64,000 nucleotides of DNA from assembly GCF_028198165.1 (NCBI RefSeq), contig NZ_CP116339.1, positions 3,045,001 to 3,109,000 of the forward strand, read 5' to 3'. Below the pieces are notes generated by a model, which was given only the letters and a program-made list of their open reading frames with translations, was not told where the DNA came from and made no database searches. Positions 23,747 through 31,660 of the stretch are shown one piece after another. The position numbers and the translations under genes were made by a program. The stretch is from Pseudoxanthomonas sp. JBR18 (GTDB taxonomy: Bacteria > Pseudomonadota > Gammaproteobacteria > Xanthomonadales > Xanthomonadaceae). How positions within the stretch are numbered: position 1 is the stretch's first letter; each line of letters opens with the position of its first letter.

Positions 23747-25520
23747 GCATTTGTCGGATGCCTGCGAGGGCGAGGTCGTTGGGTTGAGCGGCCTCGTCGC
23801 GGCCGGTGCAGCGCCTGGGATGCGGCGGATCATGAGCAGGCAGATGAGAGCGGCTTGGGCAGCGATGAGTCATTTCCGGCCTGGCCGCCATCCGGGCCCG
23901 GCCCGCCGCGGCGCCATCGACGCCCAACGCGCCTGGGCGCTGAAGCCGCTCCTGCGCCGGCTGGTATGCGCCGCGCTGCTGCTGCCTGGGCTGGCCTGCG
24001 CCGAGCAGATGCCGCGCTTTGTCAGTCAAGACGGGCGCCATGCGCTGATCGTCGACGGCGCCCCGTACACGGTGCTGGCCGCGCAGCTGCACAACTCCTC
24101 GGCCTGGCCGGCGGCGTTGCCCAAGGCGCTGGACCAGGTGGTGGCGCTGCATGCCAACACGGTGGAGGCGCCGGTGTATTGGGAGCAGTTCGAGCCTGCA
24201 CCGGGCAAGTTCGACACCACCAACGTCGATGCCTTGGTCGAACAGGCGCGCCAGCGCGGCCTGCGCGTGGCGCTGCTGTGGTTCGGCACCTGGAAGAACG
24301 GCCAGATGCATTACGTGCCCGAGTGGATCAAGCGCGACGAGGCCCAATACCCGCGCATGCGCGATGCCGACGGCCAGCCGGTGGATGTGCTGTCGCCGTA
24401 TGCGCCGGCCAATGTGGAGGCCGATACGCGCGCGTTTGCAGCGTTGATGGCGCACCTGCGCAAGATCGATGGCGATCGCCATACCGTGATCCTGGTCCAG
24501 GTCGAAAACGAGCCCGGGGCCATCGGCACCGTGCGCGACCACGGCCCGGCTGCCGATGCCGCGTTCGCCCAGCCGGTGCCGGCGCAGATCGCCGCCAAGC
24601 TCGGCAAGCCGGCGGGCAGCTGGCAGCAGCTGTTCGGGCCGGAAGCGGCCGAAGCGTTCAATGCCTACGGCATCGCCCACTACATCGAGCAGGTCACCGC
24701 CGCGGGCAAACGCGCCTATCCGCTGCCGATGTACGTCAATACCTGGCTACGCTACAAGGGCAAGAAATTCCCGGGCCTGGATTACCCATCGGGCGGGGCG
24801 ACGGTCAACGTGTTCGACCTGTGGCGGGCGGCCACCCCGTCGGTGGACTTCATCGGCACCGACATCTACACCAGCGACTACAACGAATACACCAAGGTGA
24901 TCGGCCAGTACGCGCGGACGGACAATCCGGCCTGGGTGTCGGAAACCGGCTTCGAGGCGGCCACCGCGCCGTTCCTTTATCACGTGCTGGGGCAGGGCGG
25001 GATTGGCTTTTCGGTGTTCGGGATCGACGGCAATACGGACAGTGCCGACAACCGCGCGGCCATCGCCGCCCATGCCGCCAACTTTGGTCAGCTTGCGCCG
25101 TTGCAGCGCATGGTGGCCAAGGCCGCGTTCGAGGGCCGGCTGCAGGCCATCGCCGAGCAGCCCGGCCAGCCGCAGCGCACGCTGGTGCTCGGCCCCTGGC
25201 AGGCCAAGGTGTCCTTCGGGGCGCCGCATTGGGGCGATGCGCCGCCGATCCTGCCCGGTACCGAGGACCACGGCGGACGGCTGCTGGTGCTCCAGCAGGG
25301 GCCCGATCAATTCCTGGTGACCGGGATGGCGGCGCGGATTGAATTTTTCCGCGAGGCGGCCGATAACCAACATGGACAGCTGCTGCGGGTGGAGCAGGGC
25401 CGGTACGTCGAGGGGCAATGGCGGTTCGAGCGCCTGCTCAATGGCGATGAAACCGACTACGGGCTCAACTTCGGCCGCGACGATCCCCCCGTGTTGCGGG
25501 TGACCGTCGGGACCTACTGA
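23736..25520 (+). CDS. GH35-like exported beta-galactosidase (DUF5597 type)
   Basis: 594 residues from the ATG at 23736. The catalytic TIM barrel is of the GH35/GH42-like kind: LHNSSAW, ANTVEAPVYWEQFEP, the acid/base region VQVENEPGAIG (NE pair) and the nucleophile region WVSETGFE. A hydrophobic signal sequence (RRLVCAALLLPGLACAEQ) begins only about 73 residues in, so the upstream region may not be translated; the ATG at 23865 is an alternative. But 23736 has a strong GGAGGAAG Shine-Dalgarno, overlapping the permease gene. Likely removes galactose from oligosaccharides in the periplasm; a beta-galactosidase fits arabinogalactan side chains. Confidence 0.85.
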   Translation: MANEHLSDACEGEVVGLSGLVAAGAAPGMRRIMSRQMRAAWAAMSHFRPGRHPGPARRGAIDAQRAWALKPLLRRLVCAALLLPGLACAEQMPRFVSQDGRHALIVDGAPYTVLAAQLHNSSAWPAALPKALDQVVALHANTVEAPVYWEQFEPAPGKFDTTNVDALVEQARQRGLRVALLWFGTWKNGQMHYVPEWIKRDEAQYPRMRDADGQPVDVLSPYAPANVEADTRAFAALMAHLRKIDGDRHTVILVQVENEPGAIGTVRDHGPAADAAFAQPVPAQIAAKLGKPAGSWQQLFGPEAAEAFNAYGIAHYIEQVTAAGKRAYPLPMYVNTWLRYKGKKFPGLDYPSGGATVNVFDLWRAATPSVDFIGTDIYTSDYNEYTKVIGQYARTDNPAWVSETGFEAATAPFLYHVLGQGGIGFSVFGIDGNTDSADNRAAIAAHAANFGQLAPLQRMVAKAAFEGRLQAIAEQPGQPQRTLVLGPWQAKVSFGAPHWGDAPPILPGTEDHGGRLLVLQQGPDQFLVTGMAARIEFFREAADNQHGQLLRVEQGRYVEGQWRFERLLNGDETDYGLNFGRDDPPVLRVTVGTY

Positions 25521-25558
25521 CCGCCGCAGCCGTCCTTGCCTTTGCTTAGGATGCGCCC

Positions 25559-25855
25559 ATGAGCCTGACGTCCATCTCCAGTTCCGGCATGCAGGTCGCG
25601 GCGATGCGCCAGGACGTGGCAGCCGGCAATATCGCCCGCTCGGTCGTGCCGGGTGCTCCGCGTCAAGGCGTAGCGGCCAGCACCTTGCCTGATGGCGGGG
25701 TGAGCGGGTCTGTAGTCGCTGCGCCCGCTGGCGAGGACGGCATGGTCACCGACCTGGTGGACAGCCTGTCGGCGCGCAACGACTTCCAGGCCAACGCCGC
25801 GGTGCTGGCGCGCTCGGACCAGATGCTGGGTAGCTTGCTGGACGATTGGGCTTGA
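25559..25855 (+). CDS. Mini flagellar-rod-like protein
   Basis: 98 residues. Both ends look like those of flagellar rod and hook proteins. The N-terminus SGMQVAAMRQDVAAGNIARS recalls the rod signature, and the C-terminus VDSLSARNDFQANAAVLARSDQMLGSLL recalls the FlgC/FlgG end. The middle domain is missing: FlgC itself is about 135-150 residues. No other flagellar gene is nearby. It may be a conserved orphan protein of xanthomonads or a decayed paralogue. The start at 25559 has no strong Shine-Dalgarno. Confidence 0.7.
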   Translation: MSLTSISSSGMQVAAMRQDVAAGNIARSVVPGAPRQGVAASTLPDGGVSGSVVAAPAGEDGMVTDLVDSLSARNDFQANAAVLARSDQMLGSLLDDWA

Positions 25856-26046
25856 GCGATCGCCCTGGCCCGGGGGGGCAGGGCCTGCAATCTCCCGCGC
25901 GTCCCGCGTGGTGATGCTCTGCGCGGCGTCTGTGGCTTGGCGCCCAGGTTGTGCACGATTCCGCGTCGCTACCACCGCCATCCCACAAGACGCAGCGCGC
26001 TGCGGCTGCGCACGATGCAGGCTGGTCATTGCATGAGTGAACGGAG

Positions 26047-28398
26047 ATGGATCGGAGAGCATTCCTGCGTCAGGGCGTGGTCGCCACGGCAGCCATTTGC
26101 GTGGGACCGGCTGTCGCGGCCTCGCCCACCACTGCATCTCAAGCCGTTCCACCGCCGCGTCCAGGCCTGCAGCCGCTGCCTGAGGCGGGCTTTGTCGGGC
26201 ACGCCGTGTTGTGCCAATTCCAGCATCTGGGCAGTCAGTGGACGGTCTATGAGGACCAGCGTTCGCCCCAGGGCGTGCTGAGCCTGGCCTGTGCCGAGGG
26301 CGTGCTGGCGCTGGGCAAGCGCACCGAGGCGGTATGGGGCAGTCAGACGCCGCCGTATTTCGGCATGCCGCTGGCCAAGGTGGCGATGGCCCAGGCCGAC
26401 CTGCTCGCCGACCGGCTGCTGCGAGACGGAGACCCACGCGAGGATGAAGTGCGCGATGCGGCGCCGCCGCCGGCCTCGCGGCTGGACCCCAAGGACACCA
26501 ACGGCCGGCTGCCGTGGACCACCTTCGTGGGCACGGTGCAGGGCAACGACACCATGCAGGTCTATCCGGACGGACGCACCCGCACCTATCGGGCGATTCA
26601 GGCATTTCCCGAGTTGGCCGATGCAGACCAGGTCGCCCATCGCGACGAAGGCTTGCTGGGCGGCTGGATGCCGGCGGTCCACAAAGTGATTCCGGCAGGT
26701 GCGGGCCGCTGGTATGACCTGCTGGTGTTCGCCGACGTGGACGCGCAGGACAAGTTCGTGGTCCAGACCTGGCATCGCGCGGTGCTGGTCGAACACAGCG
26801 TGGCGGTCAAGACCGTCTACGGCTACAGCTATCCGGACTTTCCGCCGCGGCGTGCCCCGGCCAAGCCAGAGGATTTCTATCGTGGCCTGATCGACTTCGC
26901 CGCCAGCTGGCAGGCGCGATTGGCCGATTTTTCGGCGCTGCAGCTGCCCGATGCCAGCTGGTCGGACATGGCACGCTTTGCGTTCGCCCGCGAACTGGTG
27001 GTGCGCCCGCTGGGCGTATACCCCAAGTACGGCGCGGTGGACCGCGACTACTACGGCAACGAGTACGACGGTTTCCAGGATACGTTCACCAGCTCGCTGT
27101 ACGCCAACCTGGAATGGGGCCGCTTCGCTCAGGCCGGTGCCGTGCTGGACAACTACCTGTCCGAATACACCGCGCCCGACGGCATGGTCAACATGCGCGG
27201 GCCGGAGACCGGCCAGTTCGGCTTGACCCTGTCGCTGCTGGCGCGCTACCTGCGCTACACCGGCGATGTGGCGCTGCTGCGCAAGCACCAGGGCAAGATC
27301 GTGGCCACCGCGCAGATCCTGGTCGAGCTGCACGAGGCCAGCCTTGCGCTGCCAAAGACCGATCGCGGCCATGGGCTGATCCACGGCTGGAGCGAGTCCG
27401 ATGCCTGCCTGTATCCCGACCCGACGCTGTGGTGGAAACCGTACTTCGGCAACAGCGCACTGGCGATCCGCGGCTGGGAAGACATCGCCGCGGTGTGGCC
27501 GGTGCTGGCCGGCACGGCCGGTGCCAGCGCGCAATGGCGCCAGCGTGCGAGGCAACTGCGCAAGCGCTTGCTCGACAGCATCCGCGCCAATGTGCGACAT
27601 GATCTCAGCCCGGCCTATCTGGGACCGTTGCCCGGCACCACGGAAACCTTTCGCCAAGCGATGTCGCAGGACGATCCCAGCAAGAGCGAGCAGCTGTGGT
27701 CGCACCGTGCCTATGCCGAACTGCTGCAGGCCGATGTGCTGCCCGATGACCTGGCCAACCTGGTGATCGACTGCCTGCGCGGCCACGGCGGCACCACCTT
27801 GGGCATCGTGTCCAACATCTGGAAGCCCAGCCCCGAAGCGCGCGACATCCTGGGCTTCATCTCCTACGGCTACGCGCAGCAGCAGCTGCGCCTGGACCGC
27901 ATCGAGGAATACCTGCTGTTTCTCTACGCCCACCGCTACCAGGCCCACACCCGTGGCAGCTGGACCGCAGGCGAGGTCGCCGGCATCACCGGCGGCATGC
28001 CGCTGTTCTGCATGCCGGCGCAGATGACCGTGCCGCTGCTGCTGCGTTGGATGCTGGTGTTCGACCAGGGCGATGAATTGTTCTTGGCACGGGCCGTGCC
28101 ACGCGATTGGCTGGCCAGCGGCGAGCCAATCGAGATTGCCGATGCGCCGACACCCTGGGGCAAGGTCGGCCTGTCGCTACGCGCCGAGGCGGACGAGCGG
28201 TTGATCACCGCCGAGGTCGTGCTTCCGCCCTCGCGGCCCAAGGCGATCTGGCTCACCTTGCGAGCGCCGTCCGGCACGCGCTTGAAGGATGTGAAAGTCG
28301 CTGGTGTTGCTGCCCAACCCGTGGGCCCGCATGGGGATCGACTCGCGTTGCCGCTCAGCGCTGCGGGCAGGATCAAGATCCAGGCGCGCTACGACTGA
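26047..28398 (+). CDS. Tat-exported glycoside hydrolase-like protein
   Basis: 783 residues. A twin-arginine signal (MDRRAFLRQGVVATAAI) sends it to the periplasm folded. The middle (about 300-660) is helix-rich with repeated motifs such as RDYYGNEYDGFQDTFTSSLY, YLRYTGDVALLRKH and GLIHGWSESD, the look of an (alpha/alpha)6 barrel with Asp/Glu-lined pocket; the C-terminus is beta-rich. I cannot assign a CAZy family. It lies next to a beta-L-arabinofuranosidase and a TonB-dependent receptor, so a role in breaking plant oligosaccharides is inferred. A long frame on the opposite strand is a shadow. Confidence 0.75.
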   Translation: MDRRAFLRQGVVATAAICVGPAVAASPTTASQAVPPPRPGLQPLPEAGFVGHAVLCQFQHLGSQWTVYEDQRSPQGVLSLACAEGVLALGKRTEAVWGSQTPPYFGMPLAKVAMAQADLLADRLLRDGDPREDEVRDAAPPPASRLDPKDTNGRLPWTTFVGTVQGNDTMQVYPDGRTRTYRAIQAFPELADADQVAHRDEGLLGGWMPAVHKVIPAGAGRWYDLLVFADVDAQDKFVVQTWHRAVLVEHSVAVKTVYGYSYPDFPPRRAPAKPEDFYRGLIDFAASWQARLADFSALQLPDASWSDMARFAFARELVVRPLGVYPKYGAVDRDYYGNEYDGFQDTFTSSLYANLEWGRFAQAGAVLDNYLSEYTAPDGMVNMRGPETGQFGLTLSLLARYLRYTGDVALLRKHQGKIVATAQILVELHEASLALPKTDRGHGLIHGWSESDACLYPDPTLWWKPYFGNSALAIRGWEDIAAVWPVLAGTAGASAQWRQRARQLRKRLLDSIRANVRHDLSPAYLGPLPGTTETFRQAMSQDDPSKSEQLWSHRAYAELLQADVLPDDLANLVIDCLRGHGGTTLGIVSNIWKPSPEARDILGFISYGYAQQQLRLDRIEEYLLFLYAHRYQAHTRGSWTAGEVAGITGGMPLFCMPAQMTVPLLLRWMLVFDQGDELFLARAVPRDWLASGEPIEIADAPTPWGKVGLSLRAEADERLITAEVVLPPSRPKAIWLTLRAPSGTRLKDVKVAGVAAQPVGPHGDRLALPLSAAGRIKIQARYD

Positions 28399-28807
28399 GC
28401 TTGTCCACGCAAGCAGGACCTCGGCTTTGCGCAGGCATCTGGGCTGTCGGCAAGGACCAGGTGCACCTGGTCCCTTCCCATGCCCTGGCGCCGTTTGCAC
28501 AGGCGGCGCGCCGGTCCGGTGATGCCCGGCGCTGGCAAAGTCAGGGGGTCTGCGGGCGATTTCATGCGCAAATCCGCGCCAGGAGCTGCTTCAGCGCGCA
28601 AGACCTCGGTGCGCCTGCGGTGTGATAGTCCTTGACAGCCCCGCCAGCGATGCAGGCCCATGGCGGCGCCGTGGCGGCATGCCGGCAAACGCCGATCGAT
28701 GGTGTGCCTGCGCCGCGCGGTGACGGGGTGATCCAGTCAGCGAGAGAGCACTCCATGCGCCCACCTTCAAGCCCGATTGCGTCCTGCCCACGTCAGGGTC
28801 GGCCGAC
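28399..28807. other. 409-base gap between two glycoside hydrolase genes
   Basis: No gene is supported here: short frames exist on both strands but lack Shine-Dalgarno sequences and resemble nothing. A 20-base perfect palindrome at 28454-28473 is the main feature. No Rho-independent terminator was seen, so read-through from the upstream gene is possible. Confidence 0.4.
28454..28473. promoter_or_regulatory. Perfect 20-bp palindrome, candidate operator
   Basis: GGACCAGGTGCACCTGGTCC reads the same on both strands. It lies 335 bases before the arabinofuranosidase gene and 56 bases after the preceding gene, with no T-run on either side, so a terminator is unlikely. A dimeric repressor site is possible; no cognate regulator gene is seen nearby. 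Confidence 0.35.
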
Positions 28808-31216
28808 ATGAGCGACCAACCCAACCTCCCTGTGCCGGGGATGCCGATGGACGATGCGGTCCATACCGGGTTGACCGAGGTTTCGCGGCGCCGCTTCCTG
28901 CAATGGAGCGCGCTGGCGGTGGCCGCCGGCTTTCTGCGCTTTCCCCTCGATGCAGCCGCAGCGACGGCCGGCAAGGTCAGCGCGGTGCCGCTGCAGGACG
29001 TGACGCTCAAACCGTCGATGTTCCTGGACTCCCTGCAGACCAATCGTCGCTATCTGTTCGAACTGGAGCCGGACCGGCTGCTGCACAACTTCCTCCAGTA
29101 CGCCGGCCTGCCGCCCAAGGGCGAGGTCTATGGCGGCTGGGAAGGCGACACCATCGCCGGCCACACCCTCGGCCATTACCTGAGCGCGCTGTCGAAGATG
29201 TACGCGCAGACTGGCGATGAACAGGTCAGGCAGCGTGTCGACTACATCGTCAATGAGTTGGCGCGTGCGCAGGCGCAGGACAAGGATGGCTACGTGGGCG
29301 GTCTGACCCGCAAGACCGACGATGGCAAGATCGTCGGCGGCAAGAGCGTGTTTGAGGACATGCGTGGCGGCGCGGTCAAGGGCAGTGCGTTCAACATCAA
29401 TGGCAGCTGGTCGCCGCTGTACACCGTGCACAAGCTGTTCGCCGGCCTGCTCGATGCCAACGCCCTGGCCGACAATGCCCAGGCGCTGCAGGTGCTCACG
29501 CCGCTGGCCGGCTATTTTGCCGGCGTGTTCGATGCGCTCGATCACGCCCAGATGCAGAGCCTGCTCGATACCGAGTTCGGCGGGCTCAACGAGTCCTACA
29601 TCGAGCTGGGCGCGCGCACCGGCAACCCGCGCTGGATCGCGGTGGGCAAGCGTCTGCGACACGAGAAGATCATCGACCCGACCATCGCCGGCAGGGATGA
29701 CCTGCCGCATCACCACGCCAATACCCAGGTCCCCAAGTTCATCGGCGAGGCGCGCCAGTTCGAAGTGGCCGGCGATGCCGACTCGGCCGCCGCGGCGCGC
29801 TTCTTCTGGGAGACGGTGACCCAACACTACAGCTACGTCATCGGGGGCAATGCCGACCGCGAATACTTCCAGCAACCGGACACCATCGCCTCGTTCCTGA
29901 CCGAGCAGACCTGCGAGCATTGCAACAGCTACAACATGCTCAAGCTGACCCGGCACCTGTACCAGTGGACGCCGCAGGCGCGCTATTTCGATTACTACGA
30001 ACGCACCCTGCACAACCACACCATGGCCGCCCAGCATCCGGCCACCGGCATGTTCACCTACATGACGCCGATGATCAGCGGCGGTGCTCGCGACTACTCG
30101 GACAAGTTCGATTCGTTCTGGTGCTGCGTGGGCAGCGGCATGGAGGCGCATGCCCAGTTCGGTGACTCGATCTACTGGCAGGACGGGCAGTCGCTTTACG
30201 TCAATCTGTACATCCCGTCGCGTCTGGACTGGAAGGCGGGCGATCTTGCGCTCGAACTGGACAGCAGCGTGCCCGACAACGGCCGCGTGCGGCTGCAGGT
30301 CACCCGTGCCGGCGACAAGGCGCCGCGCCGACTGCTGCTGCGCATCCCGGCGTGGAGCCAAGGCCGGTACGTCCTGCAACTCAATGGCCGCAAGACCCAA
30401 GGCACGGTCGCGGACGGCTATGTCGCGCTGGAGCGCGACTGGCAGGCGGGTGACCTGGTCGAGATCGCGTTCGATACGCCGCTGCGACTGGAGCATGCCG
30501 AAGGCGACCCGGAGACCGTGGTGGTGATGCGTGGCCCGCTGGCGCTGGCGGCCGATCTTGGCCCGGTCAGTGACCCCTATGACACGCCAGATCCGGCACT
30601 GGTCGCCGATGTCTCGCCATTGTCGGGCTTCAGCGCATTGCCCGAGCCAGGCCGCTACCTGTCCAGCACCACGCGGCCGCAGGCGCTGGAATTCTCGCCG
30701 TTCTATGCCCAGCACGAGCGCCGCAGTGCGCTGTACTTCAAGCGCATGGATTCGCAGCAGTGGGCGCGGGAAGCGGCGCGTCGCGAGCACGAGCAGCAGG
30801 CGAGGGCAGCACTGATGGCCAGTGCAGTGGACATGATCCAGTTCGGCAACGAGGCCTCCGAGAACGCGCACAATCTCAGCAGCGACACCTCGTTTGGCGG
30901 CGCCTACCGCCGCCAGGAATGCCGCGACGTGCGCGGCAAGGGCTTCGTCGAGTTCCAGATGCAGGGCGGCGACCAGCCGATGGCGTTGCGGCTGCGCTTC
31001 TGGGGCAGCGACAAGGGCCGCTTCAACATCCTCATCGACGGCCAGCTCGCGGTCGAAGTGCAGGTCGACCGCAGCCAGGTCATCGACTTCATCGATCGTG
31101 ACTATCCGCTGCCGCAGGCGTTGACCCGCGGCAAGAAGCTGTTGACCTTCCGTTTCGAGCCGCAGCACGGCGACACCGCCGGTCCGCTCTTCGGTGGTTG
31201 GCTGATTCGGGTCTGA
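28808..31216 (+). CDS. GH127/GH146 beta-L-arabinofuranosidase
   Basis: 802 residues with a Tat signal (SRRRFLQWSALAVAAGFL). The catalytic centre of this cysteine-dependent glycosidase group is visible: TCEHCNSYNMLKL supplies Glu and Cys, and FWCCVGSGMEAHA the adjacent Cys pair that binds zinc and gives the nucleophile. An N-terminal (alpha/alpha)6 barrel (YGGWEGDTIAGHTLGHYLSA) is followed by beta-sandwich domains; the length and C-terminal domain favour GH146 over the ~650-residue GH127. Enzymes of this group release L-arabinofuranose from beta-L-arabinooligosaccharides, such as those on hydroxyproline in extensin. Confidence 0.9.
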   Translation: MSDQPNLPVPGMPMDDAVHTGLTEVSRRRFLQWSALAVAAGFLRFPLDAAAATAGKVSAVPLQDVTLKPSMFLDSLQTNRRYLFELEPDRLLHNFLQYAGLPPKGEVYGGWEGDTIAGHTLGHYLSALSKMYAQTGDEQVRQRVDYIVNELARAQAQDKDGYVGGLTRKTDDGKIVGGKSVFEDMRGGAVKGSAFNINGSWSPLYTVHKLFAGLLDANALADNAQALQVLTPLAGYFAGVFDALDHAQMQSLLDTEFGGLNESYIELGARTGNPRWIAVGKRLRHEKIIDPTIAGRDDLPHHHANTQVPKFIGEARQFEVAGDADSAAAARFFWETVTQHYSYVIGGNADREYFQQPDTIASFLTEQTCEHCNSYNMLKLTRHLYQWTPQARYFDYYERTLHNHTMAAQHPATGMFTYMTPMISGGARDYSDKFDSFWCCVGSGMEAHAQFGDSIYWQDGQSLYVNLYIPSRLDWKAGDLALELDSSVPDNGRVRLQVTRAGDKAPRRLLLRIPAWSQGRYVLQLNGRKTQGTVADGYVALERDWQAGDLVEIAFDTPLRLEHAEGDPETVVVMRGPLALAADLGPVSDPYDTPDPALVADVSPLSGFSALPEPGRYLSSTTRPQALEFSPFYAQHERRSALYFKRMDSQQWAREAARREHEQQARAALMASAVDMIQFGNEASENAHNLSSDTSFGGAYRRQECRDVRGKGFVEFQMQGGDQPMALRLRFWGSDKGRFNILIDGQLAVEVQVDRSQVIDFIDRDYPLPQALTRGKKLLTFRFEPQHGDTAGPLFGGWLIRV

Positions 31217-31660
31217 TCGGGTCGCGTGTTGTCCTGCCTGACACACCCCCGCGGAGCTTCAACGACAATCCAGTGCATGCTTGTGCTGCCGCTGGCCCTG
31301 CCGCCTCAAGGCCGCGGCATTCGCTGATCCCGCAATCATGCAAATTTCCGCGCCCAACACTGGGATTTGCAACAAGACGTGACGGCGGCAAGCCGGCACA
31401 TTGTGACCATCAAGTTAAAAGTTCACCGGGGATTGACGGTGGACTGAAACGCACAAGCGCCGACGCATCGAGGCGGATGAAGGCAGGTCGGTCACCGTCG
31501 ACCGGCCGTGTCCTCGTATCGCTGCAACACGACTGCGCCGGCGCTCTTTTCGATCTTCGCTGATGAGGGTTTATCTGCCGACCACTGGCCCATGCCGGTG
31601 CGTGGTTGGCTTTGCCTGACATTTCTCTTCGCTCGCCCCCACTGATCCAGGAGTTCGCAC
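31217..31660. other. 444-base promoter region of TonB-dependent receptor
   Basis: No gene is supported. The stretch is AT-richer around 31330-31430 and holds one wide inverted repeat. A CAGGAG Shine-Dalgarno at its right end belongs to the receptor gene. The length suggests a regulated promoter separate from the hydrolase gene. Confidence 0.4.
31339..31371. promoter_or_regulatory. Inverted repeat upstream of receptor gene
   Basis: TGCAAAT (31339-31345) and ATTTGCA (31365-31371) are perfect 7-base arms 19 bases apart. Arms this AT-rich are unusual in this genome. A regulator site is possible but unproven, about 290 bases before the receptor start. Confidence 0.3.

Noticed and set aside
26026..27948. 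640-codon minus-strand frame
   Set aside because: Shadow of the Tat-exported hydrolase; low-complexity Arg/Gln/His product.
28793..31246. 817-codon minus-strand frame
   Set aside because: Shadow of the arabinofuranosidase gene, which has all catalytic motifs on the plus strand.
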